From: Candidatus Binatia bacterium
Lineage (GTDB): Bacteria; Desulfobacterota_B; Binatia; UBA9968; JAJDTQ01
Reading direction: 5' to 3'
Assembly (NCBI GenBank): GCA_022827045.1
Contig: JAJDTQ010000282.1
Location: 1-14,647 of the forward strand
DNA: 14,647 nt
The translations under genes were made by a program, and so were the position numbers. Numbering within the stretch: position 1 is the stretch's first letter; every line of letters begins with the position of its first letter. Below are positions 7,735 through 14,647 of the stretch, in pieces. The notes under the pieces were generated by a model. It was given only the letters and a program-made list of their open reading frames with translations. It had not been told where the DNA came from and searched no databases.

Positions 7735-8300
7735 CGTATGGCCTGGTGCTCTCCGCGGCCGCTGCCGGTGCTGACGACATCTCGCCGCGCCTCCCGGATC
7801 TTGGCCCCGATCACCGCCGGCGGAATCGCGCCGATGTGCTTGTAGGTGATCCGTCCGGCGGGGCTGATGAAAAAAGCCTCGGGAATGCCCCACACGCCGT
7901 AGTCCACCGACACCGCACCGTCGGGGTCACGGCCGTTAGCGAAGGTGATGCCGAACTCGTCGATGAACTCGAGGGCGTCCGCCTTCTTGTCCTGGATGTT
8001 GATGCCGAGGAACACGACGTCGTCACCCTGTCGCTTCCAGGCCGCTTCCAGGTCCCGGGCTTCCTCCCGGCAGGGGAGGCACCAGGAGGCCCAGAAATCC
8101 AGCATCACCGTCTTGCCGCGAAGCTCGGACAGCCTCACGGTCCTGCCGTCGAACAGCTCCAGGGAGAAGTCGGGGGCGGTGCTGCCCACCAGGGGCGAGG
8201 GGATGTAGCGGGGATCCTGGTAGAACCCGTAGCCCAGCAGGATCACCAGCGCCCCCACCCCCATCAGGGTCAGCAGCAGTCTCCGCGCCGCCGCGCTCAC
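7731..8300 (-). CDS. ccmG: Thiol:disulfide interchange protein CcmG/DsbE (TlpA-like)
   Basis: This is a 189-residue membrane-anchored thioredoxin-fold protein that keeps the heme-binding cysteines of apocytochrome c reduced in the periplasm, with electrons from CcdA or DsbD. One membrane anchor lies at about residues 7-24. The redox site is FWASWCLPCREE with Cys74 and Cys77. The acidic-loop region, GINIQDKKADAL, and the cis-Pro segment VWGIPEAFFI follow, as in CcmG/DsbE. The start is a GTG whose bases overlap the ccmF stop (GTGA), with GGAG 7 nt upstream inside ccmF. It is directly followed by ccmH through a 4-nt overlap, so translational coupling is likely. Confidence 0.94.
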   Translation of the reverse strand: MSAAARRLLLTLMGVGALVILLGYGFYQDPRYIPSPLVGSTAPDFSLELFDGRTVRLSELRGKTVMLDFWASWCLPCREEARDLEAAWKRQGDDVVFLGINIQDKKADALEFIDEFGITFANGRDPDGAVSVDYGVWGIPEAFFISPAGRITYKHIGAIPPAVIGAKIREARRDVVSTGSGRGEHQAIR

Positions 8301-10261
8301 GCCGCATCTCCGCGCCCGTCCCGGCCCATGGGCAGGATGGTCATGAGCGTGCCGAGGGTGATGACCAGCCCGCCCAGCCAGATCCACAGCACCAGCGGGC
8401 GGATCAGCACCTTGAGGGTGGCCCGGTTCTGTTCCACTTCGCTGAATCCGGAAAGGATCAGGTAGAGGTCCTCCTTGAGGGTGCTGTGGAAGACCGCCCG
8501 CCCGATGGGCGAGTCCTGGGTGGGGAAGAATTTCAACGCCGGCGACAGCCGTCCCAGGCTGTCGCCGTTCTGCGAGACCTGGAACCTCCCTTCCACCCGG
8601 AAGTGCGTGGGCTGCTGGGAGCCCCGCAGCCCCTCGAAGGCGACCCGGTAGGGTCCGGCCGTCAGGGTCTCGCCGACGCTCAGGGTCGCCTCGCGCTCGA
8701 CGCTGTAGGCCATGGAGCCGGCGATGCCCAGGACCACCAACACCACCCCCAGGTGCACCACGAAGCCGCCGTAGCGGCGTTGGTTGCGCCGGACCAGAGT
8801 GGCGAGCCCGCGCAACGGGCCCTCTCCGGCCTGCCGTCGCCGGGCGCGCAGGGAAAGGTACGTGTCGAAGACCATGGTCCAGACCGTGAAGGCGCAGAGG
8901 GTGAACGCCAGGAGCGAGAGAAAGGAGTGTATCCCGCCGGCCACCAGTCCGGCCGCGACGGCCAGGGAGGCTGCCGTAGGCCAGGTGAAGTTCCGCTTGA
9001 GATTGTCCCAGGAAGCGCGCCGCCAGGCAATGAGCGGGCCGACTCCCATGAGAAAGACCAGCAACAGGAACAGGGGCGCCGTCACGCTGTTGAAGTAGGG
9101 CGCACCAACGCTCACCTGGACCCCGGCCACGGCCTGCGACAGCAACGGAAAGACCGTGCCGAGGAAGATGGTGAACAGGGCGGACACGAACACCACGTTG
9201 TTCAGCACGAAGGCCGATTCGCGGCTCACCACGGAGTCGAGCTCGGGCTGCCCGCGCAGCTGGTCGCTGCGCCACGCCAGGAGTCCAAGGGACGAGACCA
9301 GCACGAAGGCGAGGAATCCCAGGAAGTACATCCCCACCGGACCGGACGAAAAGGCGTGGATCGAGGAGAGGACCCCCGAGCGCGTGAGAAAGGTGCCGAA
9401 GATGGTGAGGCTGAAGGCGATGATGATCAGCAGCAGGTTCCAGGTCTTGAGCATGCCGCGCCGTTCCTGCACCTGCACCGAGTGCAGGAACGCGGTGGCC
9501 GGAAGCCAGGGCATGAAGGCGGCGTTCTCCACCGGGTCCCAGGCCCAATAGCCGCCCCAGCCGAGCACGTGGTAGGACCACCACGCTCCCACCAGGTTGC
9601 CGAGGGTGAGGAAGAACCACGCGGTGATGGTCCAGCGTCGGGTGGCGACGATCCAGCCGTGGTCGAGCTTTCCGCGGATGAGCGCCGCCATGGCGAAGGC
9701 GAAGGGCACGGTGAGCCCCACGAAGCCCGTGTACAGGAGCGGCGGATGGCTCAGCATGTTGGCGTCTTCCAGGAGCGGGTTGAGCCCCCGGCCGTCGGCG
9801 GGCACCGGGAAGTGGGTCTCGAAGGGGTTCGAGGCGAAGGCGATGACCGCGAGAAAGAACGCCGAGACGATGGAGAAGACCATCAGCACCCAGGGCATGA
9901 ACTCCCGCATGCGTCGGCGGTAGCTCCATGCCACGAGGGCGGAAAAGATGATGAGGATCCACTCCCACAGGAGCAGCGATCCCTCCAGGGCGCCCCACAG
10001 CCCGGTGACGCGGTAGTAGACGGGCGTGTTGCGGGTGGTGTTGAAGGCCACGTAGCGGATGGAGAAATCGGTGGCCACCAGCGCGTAGATCAAGGCCCCG
10101 GCGGCCGCGGTGACGAGGACGAATTGGCCCAGGATGGCGTAGCGGGCGGAGACCTGGAAGCGTTCACTGCCCGTGCGCGCGTGCAGGATGGGGGCCGCGA
10201 TGCCCCACAACGCCAGCGCCAGCGCCAGGAGAACGCAGCTATGTCCGAGGGTGGCGGTCAT
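8297..10261 (-). CDS. ccmF: Heme lyase subunit CcmF
   Basis: This is a 654-residue polytopic inner-membrane protein, the normal CcmF length. It carries the tryptophan-rich WWD heme-handling signature WGGYWAWDPVENA starting at residue 235, with conserved SHPPLLYTGFVG before it and GTFLTRSGVLSSIHAF after it. A large periplasmic region with FRVEGRFQVSQNGD and PSLKFFPTQ-like sequence lies near the C-terminus, ending in a last membrane helix before residue 640. CcmF takes heme from holo-CcmE and, with CcmH/I, attaches it covalently to CxxCH of apocytochrome c. The ATG is 21 nt after the ccmE stop. The Shine-Dalgarno sequence is weak, suggesting coupling to ccmE. Confidence 0.95.
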   Translation of the reverse strand: MTATLGHSCVLLALALALWGIAAPILHARTGSERFQVSARYAILGQFVLVTAAAGALIYALVATDFSIRYVAFNTTRNTPVYYRVTGLWGALEGSLLLWEWILIIFSALVAWSYRRRMREFMPWVLMVFSIVSAFFLAVIAFASNPFETHFPVPADGRGLNPLLEDANMLSHPPLLYTGFVGLTVPFAFAMAALIRGKLDHGWIVATRRWTITAWFFLTLGNLVGAWWSYHVLGWGGYWAWDPVENAAFMPWLPATAFLHSVQVQERRGMLKTWNLLLIIIAFSLTIFGTFLTRSGVLSSIHAFSSGPVGMYFLGFLAFVLVSSLGLLAWRSDQLRGQPELDSVVSRESAFVLNNVVFVSALFTIFLGTVFPLLSQAVAGVQVSVGAPYFNSVTAPLFLLLVFLMGVGPLIAWRRASWDNLKRNFTWPTAASLAVAAGLVAGGIHSFLSLLAFTLCAFTVWTMVFDTYLSLRARRRQAGEGPLRGLATLVRRNQRRYGGFVVHLGVVLVVLGIAGSMAYSVEREATLSVGETLTAGPYRVAFEGLRGSQQPTHFRVEGRFQVSQNGDSLGRLSPALKFFPTQDSPIGRAVFHSTLKEDLYLILSGFSEVEQNRATLKVLIRPLVLWIWLGGLVITLGTLMTILPMGRDGRGDAA

Positions 10262-10282
10262 GCGAACCGACCGGACAGGACG

Positions 10283-10720
10283 CTAGCCGCCCGTTGGCCG
10301 CGCGGGCACGAAGCTCCGCTTGGCCGCCGGGTCTTCGCCTTCGCGGTGCGGGCTGTACTCCTCGGCATGCTTGGCCATTACCGTGGAAGCCTTGAAGATG
10401 CCGTCCCTGCCCAGCCGGCCCTCCACCACCGCGCCCTTGCCCTCGGAGAAGAGGTCCGGCGGCACGCCCTGATAGAACACCGCGATGGATTCCTGGCCGT
10501 CGGTGATGCTGAAGCGGAAGGTACGGCGGTCGAGGTCCTTATCCAGCGAGCCGGGCAGCACCATGCCGCCCACCCGCAGGAACCGGTCCGCCGCCGGGGT
10601 CTCGGCGCGGAGCTCGGTGGGCGTGACGAAGTAGACCACGGCTTCCTGCATGGCGCCGTAGATGAGGTAGGCCAGACCGCCGACGATGATCAGGCCGCCG
10701 ATGAGATACCTACGCTTCAT
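10283..10720 (-). CDS. ccmE: Periplasmic heme chaperone CcmE
   Basis: This is a 145-residue heme chaperone with one N-terminal membrane anchor (about 5-26) and a periplasmic OB-fold. The heme-attachment motif is MAKHAEEYSP. His118 would bind the heme vinyl covalently and Tyr122 coordinate the iron, matching E. coli His130/Tyr134 in HxxxY. Before it are FLRVGGMV, FRFSITDG and VFYQGVPPDLF, all typical of the family. The tail is short and charged. The ATG at 10720 gives the standard MKRRYLIGG start; an in-frame start 36 nt upstream would add 12 residues inside ccmD and is less likely. Its first 11 nt overlap the end of ccmD. Confidence 0.95.
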   Translation of the reverse strand: MKRRYLIGGLIIVGGLAYLIYGAMQEAVVYFVTPTELRAETPAADRFLRVGGMVLPGSLDKDLDRRTFRFSITDGQESIAVFYQGVPPDLFSEGKGAVVEGRLGRDGIFKASTVMAKHAEEYSPHREGEDPAAKRSFVPARPTGG

Positions 10721-10865
10721 GCCCGCCCGCCTCGCTGGGAATCCCGGGAGTCTCATGCCGGGCCGCCACCGCCCTTTGAATGCGCCGTTTCAGGAGCACG
10801 GTGTAGACGAGGATGCTGCACCAGACGATGCCGTAAGCCAGAAAGACGAAACCCCAGTGTCCCAT
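10710..10865 (-). CDS. ccmD: Small heme exporter protein CcmD
   Basis: This 51-residue protein lies exactly where ccmD belongs, between ccmC and ccmE. It starts MGHWGFVFLAYGIVW and has one membrane helix (about residues 5-25) with an aromatic-rich N-terminus and the A-Y-G pattern of CcmD. A basic segment LLKRRIQRAVAARHE follows on the cytoplasmic side. CcmD stabilises CcmC-CcmE and helps release holo-CcmE from the CcmABCD complex. The ATG has GGGAG 9 nt upstream. The stop lies 11 nt inside ccmE. It is short enough for automatic gene calling to skip. Confidence 0.88.
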   Translation of the reverse strand: MGHWGFVFLAYGIVWCSILVYTVLLKRRIQRAVAARHETPGIPSEAGGHEA

Positions 10866-10889
10866 GGATTCATGCTCCCGAATTGAACG

Positions 10890-11570
10890 TCATGACGTGG
10901 CGTAGAGCCGGTTGCGGCGCGCTTCGTCCTCCACCTCTCCCAGGTGGAAACGCAACGACAACAGGTAGAAGAACAGCAGCACGAACGCCAGAAAGTTGAT
11001 GCCCAACGGCCACAGCATGGCCGGATCGATGTTGTCCCATGGCGCCTTGTCCGGCCGCAGGATGGAAGGGGGCTGGTGCAGCGTGCGCCACCAGTAAACC
11101 GACATGTGGATCAACGGGATGTCGAGGAAACCGATGATGCCGAGGATCGCGCCGGACACGGCCGCGCGCCGCTGGTCCTCGATGAGGGAGCGGAGAAGCA
11201 GGTAGCCGGAGAAGATCAGCAGCAGGATGGCGGTGAGGGTGAGGCGGGCGTCCCAGGTCCACCACACCCCCCAGGTGGGCTTTCCCCAGATGGCTCCCTC
11301 CACGATGGTCAGGGCGGTGAACAGCACGCCGATCTCCGCGGCGGAGTGGGCCAGGATGTCGTCCCGGCGCTCGCCCTTCCAAAGGTAGAGGCAGCTCGCC
11401 ACGAACACGATGAAGAACGACAGGTAGGCCACCAGGATGCTCGGGATGTGGAGGTACATGATGCGCTGGGTCTCCCCCTGCCGGGCGTCCGGCGGCGCCT
11501 CCACGAGGCCCCAATAAAGACCCGTGACGATCAGGAGAAGCGCCAGCGTACCGAGAATTCGTCGAGCCAT
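10890..11570 (-). CDS. ccmC: Heme exporter/heme-loading protein CcmC
   Basis: This is a 226-residue inner-membrane protein with about six hydrophobic segments. The WWD signature WGVWWTWDARLT spans residues 100-111. The flanking periplasmic histidines that ligate heme are His41 (MYLHIPS) and His165 (WWRTLHQPPS), as expected for CcmC. CcmC presents heme to CcmE for covalent attachment. The ATG at 11570 gives a normal N-terminus, MARRILGTL. A longer in-frame start from GTG at 11627 would add 19 residues and lacks family support. No strong Shine-Dalgarno sequence precedes the ATG. The gap to ccmB upstream is 84 nt, the widest in the operon, and ccmD starts 24 nt downstream. Confidence 0.94.
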   Translation of the reverse strand: MARRILGTLALLLIVTGLYWGLVEAPPDARQGETQRIMYLHIPSILVAYLSFFIVFVASCLYLWKGERRDDILAHSAAEIGVLFTALTIVEGAIWGKPTWGVWWTWDARLTLTAILLLIFSGYLLLRSLIEDQRRAAVSGAILGIIGFLDIPLIHMSVYWWRTLHQPPSILRPDKAPWDNIDPAMLWPLGINFLAFVLLFFYLLSLRFHLGEVEDEARRNRLYATS

Positions 11571-11617
11571 GGATTGATACGAAAATGGAACTGACGGAGG
11601 CGATCCGCCTTCGCGTA

Positions 11618-11647
11618 ATGATAGCACCCGCGGGTGTGACTTCCCAA
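11618..11647 (-). promoter_or_regulatory. Possible internal promoter with palindrome before ccmC
   Basis: On the minus strand TTGGGA (11642-11647) is followed after 18 nt by TATCAT (11618-11623), a good -10. Between them lies the perfect 12-bp palindrome CACCCGCGGGTG (11625-11636), which could be an operator for a dimeric regulator. It sits in the widest gap of the ccm operon, about 50 nt before the ccmC ATG. This is a motif match only. Confidence 0.3.
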
Positions 11648-11654
11648 TCGCCCT

Positions 11655-12335
11655 TCAACCGTCGAGCACCCACTCCAGCAAGAGGAACCCGGCGGTGACG
11701 AAGATCAGGTCGAACCCCACCAGCAGGCGGAACCAGGGGGTGAGGTCCTGCGGCGTGCCGGCTCCCAGGATAATCTCCAGGGTGCGGACGGTTCCCAGGA
11801 TCACCGGGATCATCAGCGGAAAGATCACCACGGGCAGCAGCAGCGCGCGCGCCCGCGCCCGCAGCGTCACCGCGGCGAAGAGCACACCCACCACGCAGAA
11901 GCCCAGGGTCCCGAGCAGCGTGTACAGCAACACCTCGGGCAGGAGATGCCAGAAGTCCAGGCGGAACAGGATGCCGAAGAGCGGCAGGATGAAGACTTCC
12001 AGCAGCAGCATGAGCGAGAAGTTGAACAGGACCTTGGCGAGGTAGTAGGCGCCGCGGTCCAGGGGGGCCAGCAGGAGCGCGTCGAGGCAGTCGTTCTCGC
12101 GGTCACCCTGGAACAGTTGTCCGAGGGCCAGGGTGCCGCTGAACATGAAGGCCAGCCACAGGAGGCCGGGCGCCATGCGTGAGACGTTGTCGGCGGAGAT
12201 CTCGAAGGCGAACGAGAAGAGAAAGAGCAGCGAGAGGCCGAAGAAGAACATCGACAGCAGGTTGTCGCGGCGGCGCGCCTCCAGCAGGAGATCCTTCCAC
12301 AGCAGCCAGTAGACCTGTCTCAGGACGTTCGTCAA
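11655..12335 (-). CDS. ccmB: Heme exporter permease CcmB
   Basis: This is a 226-residue membrane subunit of the CcmAB ABC transporter, with six hydrophobic segments. The cytoplasmic segment LFQGDRENDCLDALLLAPLDR is the characteristic CcmB coupling motif, and PLMIPVILG occurs in a later helix. With CcmA it uses ATP to release holo-CcmE from CcmC and CcmD. The start is a TTG: ccmA ends in the same frame 9 nt upstream, so no earlier start exists. GGATGA at the ccmA stop, 6 nt away, can serve as ribosome binding site. The N-terminus LRQVYWLLWKDLLLEARRRD matches the family's amphipathic start. Confidence 0.93.
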   Translation of the reverse strand: MTNVLRQVYWLLWKDLLLEARRRDNLLSMFFFGLSLLFLFSFAFEISADNVSRMAPGLLWLAFMFSGTLALGQLFQGDRENDCLDALLLAPLDRGAYYLAKVLFNFSLMLLLEVFILPLFGILFRLDFWHLLPEVLLYTLLGTLGFCVVGVLFAAVTLRARARALLLPVVIFPLMIPVILGTVRTLEIILGAGTPQDLTPWFRLLVGFDLIFVTAGFLLLEWVLDG

Positions 12336-12341
12336 CGTGTG

Positions 12342-13079
12342 TCATCCATGCGGGGAGGGTGTCGCCCGGCCGAACGGTAGCTGGGGAGAGTCGAGCGCAT
12401 CGAAGGCGGCATGAAAGCTGTCCCAGGGGTCCCGCCGGTTTTCGTCGAAGACGACTCGGCCTCGGTTCAGGATCACGGCCCTGGAGCAGCGTTCGAGGAC
12501 GCGCGGGATGTCGTGGGTGGCCAGCACAACGATGCCGCCGGCGGCGCAGAGCGACTCCAGGAACCGGTTCAGCATGTCCACGCCCGATGAGTCCAGTGAG
12601 CCGTAAGGCTCGTCCACCAGCAGCAGCCTGGGATTCACCAGCCGCCACTTGGCGATGGCCAGCCGGCAGCGCATGCCCAGGGACAGGGCCGAAACGTACT
12701 CCCCGGCCTTCTCCTGCAGGCCGACGTCGTTCAAGGCCTCCGCCCGCTCTTCCGCGGCGATCTCCCCGCGGTAGAGGGAGACGAAGAAGCGGAGGTTCTC
12801 GCCGACCGTCAGGTTGTCGTAGAGATGGGCGCCCGAGGCCAGGAACCCGATCATGCCGCGAAGCGGGGAGTTGCCGTAGGAGAGTTTGCGGCCGAACAGC
12901 TCGATGACACCGTCGGTAGGGTAGGCCAGCGCCGCCAGGAGCCTCAGAAGCGTGGTCTTGCCCGCTCCGTTGGGTCCCAGGAGCGCCACCCATTCCCCGG
13001 CTGCCACCTCCAGGCGCACCTCTCTCAGGGCCCACAAGAGCCCGTACACCTTCGACACGTTGTCCATCCGCACGCTCAA
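12342..13079 (-). CDS. ccmA: Heme exporter ATP-binding protein CcmA
   Basis: This is a 245-residue ABC ATPase, first gene of the ccm operon. Walker A is GPNGAGKT (35-42), the signature is LSLGMRCRL (132-140), Walker B is RLLLVDEP (151-158) and the switch His is in ATHD. The Q-loop position lacks Gln (FLASGAHLYDNLT), as in many CcmA proteins where this stretch reads GHxxxLY. The signature has GM in place of the more common GQ, a variant known in other ABC exporters. The C-terminus extends beyond the E. coli protein by roughly 35 residues with no recognisable domain. The TTG start is supported by GGAG 7 nt upstream; an ATG four codons in is the alternative. Confidence 0.92.
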   Translation of the reverse strand: MSVRMDNVSKVYGLLWALREVRLEVAAGEWVALLGPNGAGKTTLLRLLAALAYPTDGVIELFGRKLSYGNSPLRGMIGFLASGAHLYDNLTVGENLRFFVSLYRGEIAAEERAEALNDVGLQEKAGEYVSALSLGMRCRLAIAKWRLVNPRLLLVDEPYGSLDSSGVDMLNRFLESLCAAGGIVVLATHDIPRVLERCSRAVILNRGRVVFDENRRDPWDSFHAAFDALDSPQLPFGRATPSPHG

Positions 13080-13086
13080 TACGATA

Positions 13087-13090
13087 CTCC
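13087..13090 (-). promoter_or_regulatory. Shine-Dalgarno site of ccmA that supports the TTG start
   Basis: GGAG on the minus strand lies 7 nt before the TTG at 13079. It would be 19 nt from the in-frame ATG at 13067, too far for a normal site, so the TTG is favoured. Confidence 0.5.
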
Positions 13091-13138
13091 GTACGCGAGC
13101 GTTTTCGTCCGCCGCGCCCCAAGGACACCAGGTCCGCC

Positions 13139-13167
13139 AATATAACGGGTTCGCTCGAAAATGGCAT
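13139..13167 (-). promoter_or_regulatory. Candidate sigma70-type promoter of the ccm operon
   Basis: On the minus strand ATGCCA (13162-13167) and TATATT (13139-13144) are separated by 17 nt. The -10 matches the consensus at five of six bases and the -35 at four of six. It is one of the few AT-rich spots in the region and lies about 60 nt before ccmA, giving an expected leader near 50 nt. Confidence 0.45.
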
Positions 13168-13169
13168 GC

Positions 13170-13189
13170 GCGCCCGGCATGGCGGGCGC
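13170..13189. repeat. GC-rich inverted repeat next to the ccm promoter
   Basis: GCGCCCG at 13170-13176 and CGGGCGC at 13183-13189 form a perfect 7-bp stem with a 6-nt loop. It lies directly upstream of the candidate -35 of ccm. It could be an operator. It has no T-run on either side, so an intrinsic terminator is not supported. Confidence 0.35.
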
Positions 13190-13203
13190 TCCGGGGCGCT
13201 CCC

Positions 13204-13232
13204 TTGACTCCCCACCGGAGATTCGTTAAGCA
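13204..13232 (+). promoter_or_regulatory. Weak candidate promoter for icd
   Basis: TTGACT at 13204-13209 is followed after 16-17 nt by TTAAGC/TAAGCA (13226-13232). The -35 is good and the -10 poor. Transcription from here would place the inverted-repeat structure at 13261-13325 in the icd leader. Support is a motif match only. Confidence 0.25.
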
Positions 13233-13260
13233 CTACCTTGTCAAACCGCACTCATAGCCT

Positions 13261-13325
13261 GGACCGGATCGGCGGGTTCGATGAGCCCGTATCCGGCTTC
13301 AGGACCTCCGGGACCCGATCGGTCC
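13261..13325 (+). ncRNA. Predicted structured 5' leader of icd (branched hairpin)
   Basis: GGACCGGATCGG (13261-13272) pairs with CCGATCGGTCC (13315-13325) over 11 base pairs with a single bulged G. The enclosed 42 nt can fold into two further hairpins: CGGGTT/AGCCCG (13273-13278 with 13284-13289, loop CGATG, one G-T pair) and CCGG/CCGG (13293-13296 with 13308-13311). The whole would be a three-way junction ending 43 nt before the icd ATG. A competing 4-bp hairpin, GTCC-TCG-GGAC at 13322-13332, would disrupt the closing stem. The pairing is seen in the sequence; its role as RNA is inferred, and I recognise no known riboswitch class. Confidence 0.4.
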
Positions 13326-13344
13326 TCGGGACATCTCAAAGATC

Positions 13345-13364
13345 AGAGGAGAGATAAGAGGAGA
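13345..13364 (+). promoter_or_regulatory. Duplicated Shine-Dalgarno-like sequence before icd
   Basis: AGAGGAGA occurs twice (13345-13352 and 13357-13364). The second copy is at proper distance from the ATG at 13368 and fixes this start over earlier in-frame codons. The first copy might act as a ribosome standby site. Confidence 0.6.
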
Positions 13365-13367
13365 ATC

Positions 13368-14630
13368 ATGGCAAGCTATCTACACGTCAATGTGCCGTCC
13401 GAGGGGGAGAAGGTTTCGCTTTCCGACGGCAAGCTGCAGGTACCGGACAATCCCATCATTCCGTTCATCGAAGGCGACGGCATCGGCGTCGACATCTGGG
13501 CGGCCGCGGTGCGGGTGCTGGACGGCGCGGTCGAGAAGGCCTACGGCGGCCAGAAGAAGATCTCGTGGATGGAGGTCTACGCCGGCGAGAAGGCCGAGGC
13601 CGTGTACGGCGACGACTGTCCGCCGAGCCTGCTGCCGCAGGAGACCGTGGACGTCATCCGCGAGTACCTGGTGGCCATCAAGGGCCCGCTGACCACGCCC
13701 GTGGGCGAAGGTTTCCGGAGCCTCAACGTGACCCTGCGCCAGGTCCTCGACCTCTACGTCTGCCTCCGGCCCGTGCGCTACTTCAAGGGCGTGCCGTCGC
13801 CGGTGGTGCGGCCCCACCTGGTGGACATGGTGATCTTCCGCGAGAACACCGAGGACATCTACGCCGGCATCGAGTGGGAGACCGGCACCCCCGAGGCCGA
13901 GAAGGTGGTCAAGTTCCTGCGCGAGGAGATGGGGGTCAAGAGCATCCGCTTTCCCGACACCGCCAGCATCGGCATCAAGCCCATCTCCATCGAGGGCTCG
14001 GAGCGGCTGATTCGGGCGGCCATCCGTTACGCCGTGGACCACAACCGGCGCAACGTCACGCTGGTGCACAAGGGCAACATCCAGAAGTACACCGAGGGCG
14101 CCTTCATGCGCTGGGGCTACGCGCTCGCCAAGCGCGAGTTCGGCGACAAGGTGATTTCGTGGGAAGACTGCGGCGGCCGGCCGGAGGAAGGCCAGATCCT
14201 CATCAAGGACGCCATCACCGATGCGTTCCTGCAGCAGATCCTCACGCGCCCCGACGAGTTCGACGTCATCCCCACCATGAACCTCACCGGCGACCTCATC
14301 TCGGACGCGCTGGCGGCACAGGTGGGCGGCATCGGCATCGCGCCCGGCGGCAACATCAACTACGACAGCGGCCACGCACTGTTCGAGGCCACCCACGGAA
14401 CCGCCCCCAAGTACGCCGGCCAGGACAAGGTCAATCCGGGCTCGGTCATCCTTTCGGGCGAGATGATGCTGCGTCACCTTGGCTGGGACGAGGCCGCGGA
14501 CCTGGTGATCCAGGGCCTTGAGGAGACCATCGCGCAGAAGACCGTGACCTACGATTTCGAGCGGCTCATGACCGGGGCCAAGCTGCTGAAGTGCTCGGAG
14601 TTCGGCGACGCCATCGTGGCCAACATGTAA
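13368..14630 (+). CDS. icd: NADP-dependent isocitrate dehydrogenase
   Basis: This 420-residue enzyme of the TCA cycle oxidises and decarboxylates isocitrate to 2-oxoglutarate, reducing NADP. It aligns along its length with the E. coli type I enzyme (416 residues). It has [12 protein letters not shown] near the N-terminus, SLNVTLRQ with Ser118 equivalent to the E. coli phosphorylated Ser113, [58 protein letters not shown] and [21 protein letters not shown] preference is indicated by Lys348-Tyr349 (E. coli Lys344-Tyr345) and by the Tyr and Arg in TYDFERLM. The start at 13368 has a strong AGGAG. Retention of the Ser allows control by an IDH kinase, but no kinase gene is visible here. Confidence 0.97.
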   Translation: MASYLHVNVPSEGEKVSLSDGKLQVPDNPIIPFIEGDGIGVDIWAAAVRVLDGAVEKAYGGQKKISWMEVYAGEKAEAVYGDDCPPSLLPQETVDVIREYLVAIKGPLTTPVGEGFRSLNVTLRQVLDLYVCLRPVRYFKGVPSPVVRPHLVDMVIFRENTEDIYAGIEWETGTPEAEKVVKFLREEMGVKSIRFPDTASIGIKPISIEGSERLIRAAIRYAVDHNRRNVTLVHKGNIQKYTEGAFMRWGYALAKREFGDKVISWEDCGGRPEEGQILIKDAITDAFLQQILTRPDEFDVIPTMNLTGDLISDALAAQVGGIGIAPGGNINYDSGHALFEATHGTAPKYAGQDKVNPGSVILSGEMMLRHLGWDEAADLVIQGLEETIAQKTVTYDFERLMTGAKLLKCSEFGDAIVANM

Positions 14631-14642
14631 CGTGGCGGGATC

Positions 14643-14647
14643 ATGGC
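14643..14647 (+). CDS. Possible start of a downstream gene (truncated by the window end)
   Basis: An ATG at 14643, 12 nt after the icd stop, is preceded by GGCGGGA. Only ATGGC is visible, so nothing can be said of the product. Malate dehydrogenase often follows icd in bacteria, but that is not shown here. Confidence 0.2.

Noticed and set aside
8486..10999. An 837-codon open frame on the plus strand opposite ccmF, ccmE, ccmD and part of ccmC.
   Set aside because: Low-complexity charged product without motifs; the ccm genes on the other strand match their families throughout.
13170..13189. GC hairpin as an intrinsic terminator.
   Set aside because: It lies between divergent genes and has no following T-run on either strand.
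13380..14477. A 365-codon minus-strand frame opposite icd.
   Set aside because: It is a shadow of the icd codon pattern (GC-rich third positions) and shows no family features.
1..14647. CRISPR array, tRNA or rRNA genes, insertion sequences or phage genes.
   Set aside because: No regularly spaced repeats, cloverleaf-like segments, rRNA cores, transposase motifs or terminal repeats were seen.

Overview
This is a GC-rich window from a diderm (Gram-negative type) bacterium. The evidence is a complete System I cytochrome c maturation operon, a lipoprotein subtilase with an outer-membrane-barrel-like C-terminus, and an E. coli-type NADP isocitrate dehydrogenase. The lineage cannot be fixed from sequence alone. 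A proteobacterium or a related uncultured group is likely, and GC-rich third codon positions with frequent GTG/TTG starts fit that.

Left part, plus strand (1-6144). A short upstream stretch carries a palindromic REP-like element. Then come a cytoplasmic gamma-glutamyltransferase-family enzyme, a lipoprotein subtilisin resembling the NalP/SphB1 type of autotransporter, an alpha/beta hydrolase of the meta-cleavage-product hydrolase type, a small DUF1178 protein and a short-chain flavin reductase domain protein. The last three are closely spaced. A hydrolase plus a flavin reductase is reminiscent of aromatic or other xenobiotic catabolism, but no oxygenase is present here.

Middle part, minus strand (6160-13079). 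This is one full ccm operon read from right to left: ccmA, ccmB, ccmC, ccmD, ccmE, ccmF, ccmG, and a fused ccmH-ccmI. CcmA/B/C/D move and load heme, CcmE is the periplasmic heme chaperone, CcmF and CcmH/I form the ligation module, and CcmG is the thioredoxin-like reductant. ccmD is only 51 codons and is easily missed. Coupling is tight: there are 4-nt overlaps at ccmF/ccmG and ccmG/ccmH, and ccmD overlaps ccmE. A candidate sigma70-like promoter lies at 13139-13167, and a second possible one sits between ccmB and ccmC. The operon converges on the flavin reductase gene with only 15 nt between them.

Right part, plus strand (13080-14647). A 288-nt divergent intergenic region separates ccmA from icd. 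It holds the ccm promoter candidate and, just before icd, a strong long-range inverted repeat enclosing two small hairpins. In RNA this would fold as a branched leader. icd encodes NADP-dependent isocitrate dehydrogenase of the TCA cycle. A downstream gene may begin in the last bases.

Most of the window is core metabolism and cofactor assembly. The least ordinary items are the icd leader structure, the lipoprotein subtilase, the substituted substrate-binding position in the GGT-family enzyme, and the ccmH-ccmI fusion. I did not find convincing evidence for a wholly new system.
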